Origin: Platerodrilus igneus
Lineage: Eukaryota > Arthropoda > Insecta > Coleoptera > Lycidae
Direction: 5' to 3'
DNA length: 64,000 nt
NCBI GenBank assembly: GCA_036346225.1
Contig: JARFIW010000899.1
Coordinates: 2,232,001-2,296,000, forward strand
The notes beneath the pieces are model-generated. The model did no database searches, had not been told where the DNA came from, and worked only from the letters and a program-made list of their open reading frames with translations. Shown here one piece after another: positions 32,079 to 43,452 of this stretch. The first letter of the stretch is position 1, and each line of letters starts with the position of its first letter. Both the position numbers and the translations under genes were made by a program.

Positions 32079-33160
32079 ACGAAATTTGAAGCCACTTGGC
32101 ATCGCAATTACCTTGGTGGTGAGAGTTAAACTTTTGTGAACTACTTAATTGTATTTATGCTTGTTTGCACTTAAGTATTGAAACAGGCTAATTCTATAGC
32201 GCATTTTGGACGTTACAGAATACATAACAAAATTTGAAACTACTTAGCATCGCAATTAACTTAGTTGTGAGATTTAATCTTTCGGAATCTTTTTCATCGC
32301 ATTTATGTTTGTTTGCTCTTAAGTATTGAGATAGGCTAACTTTAGAGCGCATTTTGGGCGCTACAGAATAATACATGATGAAATTTAGTGAAACTATTTA
32401 ACACCGGAGTTAACTCGATTGTCAGGATTAAACTTTCACAATGCCCTTAAGTAATGAGAGAGGCGAATTTTAGAGCGCATTTTGGGCGTTACCAAATATT
32501 TGACGAAATTTGAAACTACTGAACATCGCAATTACCTTGTTGGTGGGAGTTAAACTTTCGCAATCTTCTTAATTGTATTTGTTTGCTTATTGGGACAGGC
32601 TAATTTTAGAGCGCATTTTGGGAGCTACACAATTATACGACGAAATTTAAAAACTGTTTATTATTACCATTACCTTGGCTGTGATCGAGTTAAACTTTCA
32701 CAATCCCCTTAATTTAGTTTATCATTGTTTGCCCTTAAGTATTGGGAGAGGCTGATCTTAGAGTGCATTTTGGGCGCTACAGAATACATGACGAAATTTA
32801 GTGAAACTAATTGAGATTGCCATTAACTTGATTGTATGAGTTAAACTATCACAATTTCCTAAATTGTATTTATAGTTGTTTGTCCTTAAGTATTGGTACA
32901 AGTTAATTTTAGAGCACATTTTGGGCGTTATACAATTACACGACGAAACTTTGAGAAACCACTTGGTATCATAATTAACTTTGTAAAGATTTTAATTTTC
33001 CCAATAATATTAAATGTGTTTATTCTTTTACGTCCCACGTATTGGAACAACTATTCTTTAGAGTGCAATTTGGGCGCTATAGAAACGCCAATGGGAAGTT
33101 TTTGGAAGCACAATTAACTTGGCTGTGAGTGTTAAGCGTATGCAATGCAGTTCAATAAAG
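32079..33160. repeat. Satellite array, about 150-bp monomers (right block)
   Basis: The array continues beyond the LINE with the same blocks. GCATTTTGGGCG-like cores lie at about 32200, 32350, 32478, 32612, 32768, 32915 and 33065. The last monomers decay toward 33160. Confidence 0.9.
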
Positions 33161-33978
33161 AGCTTTTGCTTTTAACCACCTAATTAGCAATATAATTTTA
33201 GGGCTATTTTAAACATAATATTTCCTTCGGGTGGCGGTATTTTAATCTCTTTCTACTGAAGGTATCAACCGAGTGATTGGAAAGAACATCAAAAAAAAAA
33301 GCTTCTGAGGGGTATTTTTGCATTACAATAAAACTGGTTTCAAGAAATGCGTTCTATATGAGGGTGTCATTCGCACATTCAGCAGCGGTTGTTTCGATTT
33401 CGTGTTGACTTGTCGGTTATAAAAAGGATAATTGCACTACACGAGTGTGAGAAAAGTGCAGATGGTCAAAGACTTGTTTTCTACTGTACATTTATATATA
33501 AAATGCTTATCGCATTTCTAAGTGTTGTTTTATTTAAACGCGAAGTATTTTCAAATGTAGTACAAGATCGTTATCTTTTATAGAAAAGTTTCGTGTCAGT
33601 GGTTTATATAAATAAATACCGGAAGTAGACTTTATCGCACTAGAACAAAACACAATTATGAAACTGATTGAAAGTAGTTGTAAAACATCGTCATTTCTGC
33701 ACTTTCTTGTGCTATCTTAATTGAGTAATTGTTAATACAAAAGTTCAGGGTTGTTCAAGAACCGCATAAATTCCTTGAACGATTTGGTTTCTTGTGAACG
33801 ACCGACTCGGTGTAAGTGGTACAAAATAACCGGTAAATTGTTGCAATCAACTATAAATACCTACAATTTATTAAGTGATAATAATTTGAATATTAAACGA
33901 ATAAAAGCATTGGGGCTAAGAATAACAAACATCGCACAAGTGTTTAGAATTCGTATAAAAATAAACAGAAAAACTTAC
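33161..33978. other. Probable HCN intron sequence
   Basis: Lies directly 3' of the HCN exon on the minus strand. Short plus-strand frames here (33389-33583, 33751-34116) overlap the exon or lack homology and are not called. No repeat was recognised. Confidence 0.5.
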
Positions 33979-34491
33979 CTAAAACTGGAGCAAGGATGTA
34001 TAACCCAATGTCCAGATGCTTTCTGTCGTATCCTTTCTTTCATAAGCGCCTTCTTAGATCCAAAAAGTTTCATAGCCAACTTATTATCCGTAGGCTGGAA
34101 GAGAGCCTGCAGTTGATTCTTAAGGAAGCTCTGTTTACCGGCCTCCGTGGAGCCCAGAGGTGTCGGTCCGGGCTCCTCCTTAGGCGTACCGTACAGCGAG
34201 ACATCGTCCACCCCGAAGTGGACTTTGCCACTACCCTTGTAATTCATGTCGTTGGGTAAATAATCAGTAATGAGTAATGTCTCGTCATCGAGTGCTGTTA
34301 CCAAGGAATCTGTGCACGTGTTTGTATTCTCGATACTGATCTTGATAGAGTCATCTTTAGCTAAACGGCGCGGTGGAGGCGAACGGATCTCCTCTTCGGA
34401 CTGAGCCGCTGCAACGCGGCCGTTTGCCAAACGAAGACTGGGCACGCGCCGCGCTCCGCGTCTCTCGCCGCCGATATCTCCTCCGCCGTCC
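33979..34491 (-). CDS. Ih: HCN (Ih) channel, N-terminal coding exon
   Basis: A hyperpolarization-activated cyclic nucleotide-gated cation channel makes the Ih pacemaker current at the plasma membrane. The exon is 513 bases. It opens after the acceptor TTGTTATTGTTACAG and closes with the donor GTAAGT (33978-33973). Its translation has a variable Arg/Ala/Gly-rich start, then TLLITDYLPNDMNYKG, VHFGVDDVSLYGTPKEEPG, FLKNQLQALFQPTDNKLAMK, GSKKALMKERIRQK and GHWVIHPCSSFR. The latter is the conserved cytoplasmic HCN domain that precedes the first membrane helix S1; the exon stops one residue before the expected S1 start. It begins in phase 2 (one base completes the split codon). It is GC-rich and unlike the AT-rich surroundings. 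Exons for S1-S6 and the cyclic-nucleotide domain are not found in the window and must lie beyond the repeat-filled introns. Confidence 0.93.
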
Positions 34492-36183
34492 CTGTAACAA
34501 TAACAAAACAAGAGTTAAATTGTTTAACACACTATTTCAATTGACTATGTCGTATTTAGGTACGCACTACAAATATTTTCTATTTAAAGCACAAATATCA
34601 TTCAGCGGAGCGAACGTGTAATTGAGACAAAAGCTCGACCGCAACTGGCGTTTACAAACATAAACAATCGGATAACTTGACTATTATAGAATCGTGTACT
34701 TAATGTACATGTTGAGGGTCAAGGTCGTTGTAGGGAATTGCCATAAATTTTGACTGAATAGTTGTCATTGTTGAATGCAAGAACGGTTTTATTTCTTACA
34801 ACTTTCCTGCATCCTCCCATTCAATGGAATTGATGCATTTCGAGGAAGGTGAACGCGCTCGCTTATAGTTGAAAGTGTGTCGATTTAAATCGACTTGCTA
34901 TTATAAACTAAAAACAGGTGATTTAATTTATGCACTTATTTACATAGTCTCTAAATTAATTTTGACGTAATGCATCGACCTCATTGCGGGCCATCAGATT
35001 CGCTTTACATATCAATACTATGCGCCGTAAGGTTTTATCAAGTGCCGATTCTCAAACTCCGATAAATTATGCAAATAAATACAATAAGAATTATTTAGCA
35101 GCTAGAATCGCTACTACAAACTAACCTTTTAAATTTATTTAAATCATTTTTCATACAACTAAATTAAATAATCGTGAACTTTGAAACGTGTGCCACAAAT
35201 AAAAAGTCTGCTTGTCCAGCGACGAATCAAAAAATAGAGAACAAGATCACTTTTTAAAAATCCAACCCTTCGTTTTTACCTAAGGAGAATCTACCTTAGG
35301 CTGATGCTAACTTGTGCCGACAACACCTCTTTATATTTGATGCCATTGAAGGAAATACGTTACGATTTGCCAGCTTAATCTTGTGTCCTCATTATTAGTG
35401 GAAGAACGCACGCCATTCAAAATCACAATATCAAGCTATGACGTAGGTTAGCTGATTCTACGCATCGTATAAACTTACTGTGTGTTGCCGGCACGGCAGA
35501 ACGGCTAAGATGCTCAAGATGCTCAACAAAGTAAGCAGGAAATCTGTAAACAAAAAATTGCAGATTAATCTAACGTGAACAAAAGGTCTTGATTTATTCG
35601 GGGTGGTAATAAAAACAATATTTGGGTCTATTCTAGTCTTACTACTGCAAAATGTGCTATGACATGCATGATTAGTATCAAGTTGACAATTACCAAAAAA
35701 AAGGTTGGTGGTGGTTGACCGATTTATGAACGGTTGAATATAATTACCGCTATGCCGAATGCGCGAACTCGTGAATAGGGTAAATTCAGATCGAGGTCTT
35801 CATCTCTGTCCTTCATTATCTCCATTTAGTTTATATAGCGCTATCTCCTTCTCTGCCGCAGACAGGAAAATCAATGTGGTAGAAAAGGAACTGCGGCAGG
35901 TAGAGTTTACCATGTAATCTTCTCTATATCGTCGGCTTAATCTACAAAACCATTAAGTCCAAAAAGAAGAATTTGCCAAGAGACTAATAAAACTGTTTGA
36001 AAATTTTTGTATTACATAATACTAAGCAAATTAAAAGTAAATTGTTAATATTCATATCAATACTATTTATTTATATACTTTACACGAGTGAAAGAAACAC
36101 ATATTTTTAATTAACTCTATTTATTGCATATCCTTTTCTTCCAGCCATTACAAATACACAGACAAATTCTTTTGCGATATTGA

Positions 36184-36186
<3 letters not shown>
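34492..36186. other. Probable HCN intron sequence
   Basis: AT-rich DNA upstream (minus sense) of the HCN exon. It holds one candidate splice-site-bounded segment (35479-35543) and a short palindrome-like CTGCCGCAG/CTGCGGCAG pair at about 35860-35900. No transposon of the families seen elsewhere was recognised. Confidence 0.5.
35479..35543 (-). other. Candidate small exon (weak)
   Basis: On the minus strand a 65-base GC-balanced segment lies between a strong acceptor (pyrimidine tract then TTTACAG) and a strong donor (GTAAGT). Spliced directly to the HCN exon at 34491 its frame has stops, so it could only be untranslated or belong to another transcript. One other frame is open and hydrophobic (FLLTLLSILSILAVLPCRQH). 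It is reported only because both splice signals are good. Confidence 0.25.

Positions 36187-36228
<42 letters not shown>
36187..36228. repeat. (TA)n tract
   Basis: About 20 TA units before the start of a family-4 LTR. Confidence 0.95.
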
Positions 36229-36229
<1 letters not shown>

Positions 36230-37255
36230 TTATAGTGGTTTTAAAAGATCAAAAATAAATATAAGCGAAGCAATTTCAAAACACCCTGTATAAAGGAACA
36301 ACCAGAAATTACGTGCGAAATTATATTAGTTAATTCATTTTTAACTATCGGGTATTAACGAAATTTTATAAATAATTAATGAAATTTAAGTAGGTTTGCA
36401 AAGAAATTAAATGGTAGAAGCCAATGCCATTAATTTATTAATTAATTTGAATTTAATTGAACGATTATTGAGGTATAATATGCATAAAAGCGTTTAAAAA
36501 CCCAATAATATCAAGATGAGACGGGTTGCTAACGTACAAATATATCAGTAGGGTTTGAAATACGTGGAATATCCAACTCGTAGAAGTGTTATTTAAAATG
36601 TTACAATTGAACACCTGCGTATTTTATATAGGTTAAGTTTTGTTTAAATTTTGTAGATAACAAATGGTTACAAAGAATGTCGGACAAACCGTCGCTTATA
36701 TTCACGGAAAATGCTAATGAGGGGGCTATTTAACTCACATAGAGAATCCACGTGAGGTAGACAGCGCACAAACAAGAATATCGATTTTTCAACCACTCAA
36801 GCAAGGTTAGAATGAGACGTAGAAAACGTATAAGCATGAGACCACAATAGTATAGGAAGGATTTGAGAAACCTCATTAAGTCTACGATTGGTCAATATGT
36901 TAGTTCGACTTGATATAGACACGAGGATAGTGTAGCGAGATTTTCTTAAAATTTTATTACGAGGTACGGAAATTCGCGGATTTGAATGTCGGGGTTGAGT
37001 GCAAAATTGTGGGAATGTGTGTTGTGTGCAGTGGATTTCGAATAACCGTGGCCAGGAGGTGGCAAGTGAAAGATATAAATAGTTTAGGAGAATATTATTA
37101 AAGCCCTTATTATTTTGATCGTCCCAAAAGCACGTATGAAAGTTAACACGAGTTGTAAGTATTAACAAATAATTTAAAGTGTATTGCTTAGTGATAGCCT
37201 CTAAATTAATTAAAACGCGGTTAGTGTGCCGATATTACTTATTTTAATTGAGGTG
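36229..37255 (+). mobile_element. LTR, family 4 (diverged relative of family 3)
   Basis: It begins TTATAGTGGTTTTAAAAG, matching (inverted) the start at about 59900 of another copy. Internal blocks such as ACACCCTGTATAAAGG, AATTACGTGCGAAATT, GGGTATTAA and AACACCTGCGTA keep the order seen in family 3. No gene is present. It has no CACAGCA end; instead the hairpin at 37256-37596 lies between it and the next (TA)n tract. Confidence 0.65.
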
Positions 37256-37595
37256 AGAGAAGAATAATCAACATTTGGAATGCAAATGAATGCTTAATAT
37301 ATATTAATAGTTATTAAGATGAAATGAAAACCCAACTTTGTATTTAAAGTTGAATTACCATTTCAAATCGAACTAGTAATTGAAAACCACTCAATTGGTT
37401 AGAGCACTGATCCGGAAACTCAGAGGTTGCAGGTTCAAGTCCTGCTGTAGCCGTTCTTTTAGTGGTATTCAATTACTAGTTCGATTTGAATTGGTAATTC
37501 AACTTTAAATACAAAGTTGGGTTTTCATTTCATCTTAATAACTATTGATATATATTAAGCATTCATTTGCATTCCAAATGTGGATTATTCTTCTC

Positions 37596-37596
<1 letters not shown>
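37256..37596. repeat. 341-bp hairpin with tRNA-like loop
   Basis: Arms of about 135 bases (37256-37390 and 37462-37596) are inverted copies of each other with only a handful of differences, so the copies are recent or maintained. The 70-base loop contains TCAATTGGTTAGAGCACTGA, then GCAGGTTCAAGTCCTGC. The latter is a perfect T-arm and includes a consensus Pol III B box (GGTTCAAGTCC). The whole is bounded on the right by (TA)n and on the left by a family-4 LTR. Confidence 0.9.
37391..37460 (+). pseudogene. tRNA-like sequence in the hairpin loop
   Basis: The D-arm-like text TCAATTGGTTAGAGC, an anticodon-arm-like CTGATCCGGAAACTCAG and a perfect T-arm GCAGGTTCAAGTCCTGC are in tRNA order and spacing. 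The 5' acceptor strand that should pair with TGTAGCC is absent, replaced by hairpin arm sequence (GAAAACCAC), and the anticodon stem has a mismatch. It is thus a 5'-damaged tRNA remnant. The isotype cannot be assigned safely. Confidence 0.7.

Positions 37597-37597
<1 letters not shown>

Positions 37598-37640
<43 letters not shown>
37598..37640. repeat. (TA)n tract
   Basis: TA repeat between the hairpin and the minus-oriented family-3 LTR (TTGCTGTGATA). Confidence 0.95.
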
Positions 37641-37642
<2 letters not shown>

Positions 37643-37710
37643 CTGTGATACCACCAAAATCCGGGTACTCCGCTTTTCGAATCGAGCCCCTACGAATTGG
37701 ATGTCCAGAA
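37641..37710 (-). repeat. LTR-end/primer-site cassette
   Basis: On the minus strand, after the LTR end at 37711 (TTCACAGCA), a primer-site-like motif ATCCAATTCGTAGGGGCTCG follows, then a second LTR-like end ATCACAGCA at 37641, then (TA)n. The insertion boundary is therefore one cassette beyond the nominal LTR end. Confidence 0.7.
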
Positions 37711-39787
37711 TGCTGTGAATCCTACGAAAAGCTATTCATTACTTTAACTGTGTTGGTCCATTGACTTTCTTCTGTTAATCGCCTCGGCTGCTCCCCTAAC
37801 TTTCATCCTCATTCATAAAAAAAAAAAACACATTCCTACCACAAACACGAACGTTAACTCTATTTACATCAATATTCACAATACATTAAAATTTCAAAAT
37901 TAAATTTTGGCATAAATTTCAGTATCCGAAATTTTCAAGATTACATTTATTATCATTTAAATGTGCATCCAGAATTAAAGTCCTTGTAGGATGCCTACTA
38001 ATTAATATAACAATATATGCAGACCGGAGTCTGAGTACAAAGGGAGCATCTACCACCCCTTTACGTTAATTAACCAGGTTCGTCTAATTGAGCTCAAAGA
38101 CATTAGACATACCAAAATTTTCATCATAATCCCGAACATCAATACTAAATACCCCTTTCTACTTAAACAAGCAAATTTCACCTTAACATTAAAATTTTAT
38201 GGTTAGTACAATTTCACTAATGTCCATTTAAAGTAAATCAATTATAAAGTAATTCAACACACACAAAAATATCAAAGTTCAAACAAAATAGTATAAATTA
38301 CCTGAAGGTTACTGCACTCGTAGCTTCAATGTACATCGTCCTTTTGTTAATCACACCATTCCAACTGGGTTATATTTACAGCTTCTGATTCTAAACGCTT
38401 TTCAAATTTTCTCCATCACCATTTATTTAAAGTTGTTTCTGGGCTTTCCAGAACTCATCTGTGTATATCTGACCCTTGTTTTGTGGATCCAGACATTTAT
38501 GAACCATTTAATCATTAACACCCCGAAAAATAGCAAAGAAATTCATACTTCTTTCACCAATATACGCCAAAACTGCCTACTTTTGGTGTATTCATTTGTC
38601 GTTGTAAATTTTACTAATTGGTACAGTGATACTAAATTTTATTACCTTGTATCTAAGTGCACTCAAGTACATTCATGTTAGCACGTAAATAACAAACTGT
38701 TTTAAATCACCAAAATATACGAGCAAACTTTAAATTATTCTATCAAACTAAAATGCACTGTTTAACGTATTGAATCAAGTCGCGGATGTAAGAGCTTGTT
38801 TATATTCACCTCGGTATATATAGAAGTTAGCCTGTCTGTCGGTCGAGTCCTCAAAACGGGCAATTCTAGAGAATTTCGCATGCTAGGTTCCCAGTCCGCA
38901 GCTCGGCATGCGATTTTTACGAATTTTGCACTCGTCCCAGTTAAATCTCAGAAATTCTCACACGGCACGCAAACATGTCCGAGAATAACTAATTAAATTT
39001 TATACAGAAATTGTTGTTTCTACCTCTCATATGTGCATCTTATTTTCAACCAATCGTGACCCTCGTGACGTTGCTCATATCACGCCTTTAATTATTAGTG
39101 TCTTTGTCTTACGCACATTATCTGTCTCTATCTAACCTGTTCTTTATTGGTGCAAATTGATATTCCTTACTATCGATTATTTCAGTCCATGTGGACTATC
39201 TGGGTTAAATAACCCCGTATCGCGCCTTCCCGTGAATATTAAGCCCCGGTTTCTCCAAGATTCTTTGTAACCATTAATTATCTGCAAAATTTACGCAGAA
39301 TGAGCTTTTTAAACTACGCAGGTGTTCAAACATAATATTAATTCTCAGAGCTTTATTTTCTGGTATTATAATCCTGGATTTTCACAGACTTTTATGCTTA
39401 TTATTAATAATGGTTTAATTAACTCCAATTAAAATTGACTTCTATCCTTTCATTTTTAGCGAATACAAATTAAATATTAATTATTATTTGTACACTTTGT
39501 TTAATACCGGTTACTTAAAATAAGGTTAATTAATATAATTTTTGCACGTAATTTCCATTTGTTTCTTTCCTCGGAATAAATACATTACACGTAGAGCTTT
39601 TTAATACTGTTTCTTTTGATATAAAGCGTCTTGTACATGATTTAAATCTCTTATTTTTACTGAAACGAATGAATTTTTATTCTCCACGGTGTTTTAATAA
39701 AGCGTATTATCTAATAAAATTCCTTATACACGGTGATTAAAATTATTTTATGTAATTCATTAATTTTCTACCTGGTCTAAATATGAG

Positions 39788-39789
<2 letters not shown>
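37711..39789 (-). mobile_element. Family-3 LTR, inverted
   Basis: Reverse-complement counterpart of 8443-10501 and of 39832-41964. It starts TACTCATATTTAGACCAGG at 39789 (minus) and ends TTCACAGCA at 37711. Sequence such as GAGCAGCCGAGGCG and AATGGACATTAGTGAAATTG is shared in order. It is head-to-head with the full element at 39832 across 42 bases of (TA)n. Confidence 0.85.

Positions 39790-39831
<42 letters not shown>
39789..39831. repeat. (TA)n tract at the centre of a 4-kb palindrome
   Basis: Separates two family-3 LTRs that read away from it in both directions. Confidence 0.95.
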
Positions 39832-39833
<2 letters not shown>

Positions 39834-41964
39834 CTCATATTTAGACCAGGGTAGAAAATTAAATAATCTCATCAAATAATTTTAATCACCGTGTATAAGG
39901 AATTTTATTAAATAATACGCTTTATTAAAACCATGAAGCATAAATAAATTCGGTCGTTTCAGTAAAATAAGAAATTTAAATCATGTACAAGACGCTTTAT
40001 ATCAAAAGAAACAGTATTAAAAAGCTCTGCGTGTAATTTATTTATTCTAATAAAGAAACAAAGAGAAATTACGTGCAAAATTTATCTTAATTAACTCTAT
40101 TTCAAGTAACCGGTATTAAACAAAACGTACAGATAATAATTGAATATTTAATTAGGATTCACTAAAAATTAAAGGGTATTATTTTTAATTGAAGTTAATT
40201 GAATCGTTAGTAACAGATAATATCTATAGAAACTTGTAAAAACCCAATAAAATAAAGCTCTGAGAATTAATAGTATGTTTGAACACCTGCGTAGTTTTAA
40301 AAAGCTCATTCTGCGTAAATTTTGTAGATAATTAATAGTTTCAAAGAATCTTGGAGAAACCGGGGCTTAATATTCACGGGAAGGCGCGATACGAAGTTAT
40401 TTAACCCAGATAGTCCACATGGACTGAAAATAATCGATAGTAAGGAATATCAATTTGCACCACTAACAACAGGTTAGAGAAGGAAAGATAATGTGCGTAA
40501 GACAAAGACACATATAGTAAAAGGCGTGATTTAAGCAACGTCACGAGGGTCACAATTGGTTGAAAATAGGATGCAAATATCAGAGGTAGAAACAACGATT
40601 TCTGTATAAAAGTCAATTAGCTATTTCCAGACGTGGCGTGCCGTGTTGAAATTTCGGAGATTTAACTGGGGCGAGTAAAAAATTCGTAAAAACCGACGCG
40701 CGAGCGACGGAATGGGAACATAGCATGAGAAATTCTTAAGAATTGTCTGTTTTGAGGACAAAAGCGACGTGCCGGCTATCCGCTATATATACCGGTGGTA
40801 ATATGAATTTCGCTCTCTTAGACTTTTGACTATTCGATGCGTTAAAAGCTCTCTTACATCCGCGACTTGATTCAAGATGTTAAACAGTGCATTTTAGTTT
40901 GATAAAATAATTTAAAGTTTGCTCGTATATTTTGGTGATTCAAAATAGTTTGTTCTTTACGTGCTAAAATGAATGTACTTAGTGCACTTAGATACAAGGT
41001 AATAAAATTTAGTATCACTGTACTAATTAGTCAAAATTTACAACAACAAATGAATACCCATTAGTAGGCAGTTTTGGCGTATATTGGTGAAAGAAGTATG
41101 AATTTCTTTGCTATTTTGCGGGGGTGAATAATTAAATGGTTCATAAATGTGTCTGGATCCACAAACAAGGGTCAGATATACACAGATGAGTTCCGGAAAA
41201 GCCCAGAAACAACTTTAAATAAATGGTGATGGAGAAAATTTGAAAAGCGTTGAGAATCAGAAGCTGTAAATATAATCCAGTTGGAATGGTGTGATTAACA
41301 AAAGGGACGATGTACCTTGAAGCTACGAGTGCAGTAACCTTCAGGTAATTTATACTATTTTGGTTGAACTTTGATATTTGTGTGTGTGTTGAATAACTTT
41401 ATAATTGATTTACTTTAAATGGACATTAGTGAAATTGTACTAACCATAAAATTTTTATTTTAAGATGAAATTTGCTTGTTTAAGTAGAAAGGGGTATTTA
41501 GTATTGATGTTCGGGAATATGATGAAAATTTGGGTATGTCTTTGAGCTCAATTAGACGAACCTGGTTAATTAACGTAAAGGGGTGGTAGATGCTCCCTTT
41601 ATACTCAGACTCCGGTCTGCTTATATTGTTATATTAATTAGTAGGCATCCAACAAGGACTTTAATTCTGGATGCACATTAAAATGATAATAAAATTAATC
41701 TTGAAATTCTTTTTAAAACTGAATTTTATGCTGAAATTTAATTTGAAAATTTAATGTATTCTGAATATTGATGTAAATAGAGTTAACGTTGATGTTTGTG
41801 GTAGGAATGTGTTGTTTTTTTTTATGAATGAGGAGGTTTATAAAATTAGGTGAGCAGCCGAGGCGAAAACAGGATCACAGCAGTTTATGACGCCCAATCG
41901 GTGGGACTAGAATTTTTTTGTTGAAAGGACCCAGTTCCCGCATTCACAGGAGTATATCACAGCA
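39832..41964 (+). mobile_element. 5' LTR, family 3
   Basis: It starts TACTCATATTTAG, not the usual TG, and ends ATCACAGCA. TATATATA at 40784-40791 is the likely promoter. Near its 3' edge (41868-41910) it carries an internal primer-site-like cassette. Confidence 0.92.
40784..40791 (+). promoter_or_regulatory. TATA box of the 5' LTR
   Basis: CGCTATATATACCGG, matched at 45981-45988 in the 3' LTR and at 9403 and 13967 in related LTRs. Confidence 0.6.
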
Positions 41965-41995
41965 GTTCATGGCGCCCAACGTGGGGCTCGAGTTC
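41868..41995 (+). repeat. Two LTR-end/primer-site cassettes, one inside the LTR
   Basis: First cassette: CACAGCAGTTTATGACGCCC followed by AATCGGTGGGACT, inside the LTR. Second: CACAGCAGTTCATGGCGCCC followed by AACGTGGGGCTCGAG, which is the LTR end plus the working primer-binding site. The two are clearly duplicates of each other. Confidence 0.85.
41970..41987 (+). promoter_or_regulatory. Primer-binding site for tRNA-Lys
   Basis: TGGCGCCCAACGTGGGGC is the standard 18-base site complementary to the 3' end of tRNA-Lys(CTT). It begins 5 bases after the LTR end. Confidence 0.93.
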
Positions 41996-42107
41996 CAAAT
42001 AAAAATTTTGTTATTTTATTCCAGGAAACTGGCGATCTGAGAGAGAGAGTTTCTGTGTGTGTATAAATTTAAGAGTATTTTAGAGTGTGTGAGAGTGATT
42101 AGAACGT

Positions 42108-43452
42108 ATGCAGAGAAAAGAGTGGTTAAGGAGTCAAGGAGTGGAAATTGGAAGTGACGATAGTGCATTGTGCGGAAAAAATTCGAAAATGGAAGAAGCT
42201 GGAGGCAGTAGAGATCAGTCGAGGACGGAATCAGGGGATCAAGGAAACGAGATGATAATGAGAATGCTAGAGAGGATGAACGAAGAAGCTAATAGAGCTA
42301 GGGAAGAATCTAATAGAGCGAGGGGGGAGTCCAACCAAAAATTAGAGCAGATAAGCGGGAAAATTGAACAAAATACTAAAGAATTTACAGAATTTAAAGA
42401 TAGTCTTACCGTGAAACTGGGGAAGTAGAAAATAGGGTTGAAAAAATGAGCGTGATATTGCAGGTCTTCGACAGGAAATGGGACATTTAAAGTCCGAAGT
42501 ACGCATTTTTTGTGAAGAAGAGATTAATGTAAAAATGACTGAAGTGACGGACTCATGTAGGGATCAGTTAGGCAGGGTAGAACGCGAAGTTAGTAGTATC
42601 AAATACAACATGTCAAATTTAACGGGGGAAGGTCCCAGATTTTCTACAGGTGGAGTATCATTGGACCAACACATGAAGTTTTATGGCGATAACAGGGTAA
42701 ATCCACAAATTTTTATTAATAGTGTAAGAAATCTAGTGGGAAATTTATTTGACGAACAGACTAAACTAAATACGATAAAGGCTTTATTAAAGGACAATGC
42801 GGAAGCGTGGTACAATTTAGTAGGACAGGACATAGACACGTATCAGGACTTTGAAAACAAATTTTTAAAGCACTACTGGAGTGACCACAGACAAGATCAG
42901 GTACGAGACGACTTAATCACAGGAAATTTAAGGAGAATTTTCAGGAAGTAGGAGCAATATGCTATACGCAAGTATAGCATAGCAAAGCAACTGAACCCAC
43001 CACTGACGGACCGACAAATTATCAAGTATTTATCACGACACTTCGAGGTAGAAGTAAGACAACACGTAGCACTACAGAACATAGTGGACAGAGAAATGTT
43101 TCTAGAATACCTGCAGAGGTACGACGACGTAAGTAGTGGACGACCTCGGGATAACAGGGAAAGACAGATCAACACAGTTAGGTTTGACAATAGACGGGAC
43201 AACTACGCTAGACGGGGGAATAGTTACGGATACCAGCGACAGAATTGGGAACAGAGACGACCATATGTTAGGAGTAATAGTTTAGGAAGGGGACCTGCAC
43301 CGAGACCGCGACCTACCAGAATGAATAGTTCACCAGACATGAGCGGGACTGCTAATACAGACACGGAACGAGTGGAAACGCCTAGGACATACGCTGAGAT
43401 GACGGCTAGACCAGGACCGAGTAGGGAAAACAGACCTGGACAGGATTTTTAG
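42108..43452 (+). pseudogene. gag, interrupted
   Basis: Three consecutive pieces make one gag. 42108-42428 is a charged coiled-coil-like N-terminus (NEEANRAREESNRARGES). 42478-42951 is the capsid-like part with MKFYGDNRVNPQIFINSV, LNTIKALLKDNAEAWYNLVG and FENKFLKHYWSDHRQDQV. After a stop, 43084-43452 (plus preceding text from 42955) has YLSRHFEVEVRQHVALQN and an Arg/Asn-rich nucleic-acid-binding tail (NRRDNYARRGNSYGYQRQN). There is no CCHC knuckle; the basic tail may take its place. One frameshift near 42425 and one stop at 42951 break it. Confidence 0.85.

Noticed and set aside
33751..34259. Plus-strand frames 33751-34116 and 33996-34259
   Set aside because: They overlap the well-supported HCN exon on the other strand and lack homology.
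35800..35913. 37-residue minus ORF starting MVNSTCRSSFSTTLIFL
   Set aside because: It is short, without a splice or promoter context, and lies in a small inverted repeat (CTGCCGCAG/CTGCGGCAG) that looks more like a dispersed repeat.
37391..37460. Functional tRNA gene
   Set aside because: The T-arm is perfect but the 5' acceptor strand is missing and the anticodon stem is imperfect, so it is kept as a tRNA-like remnant.
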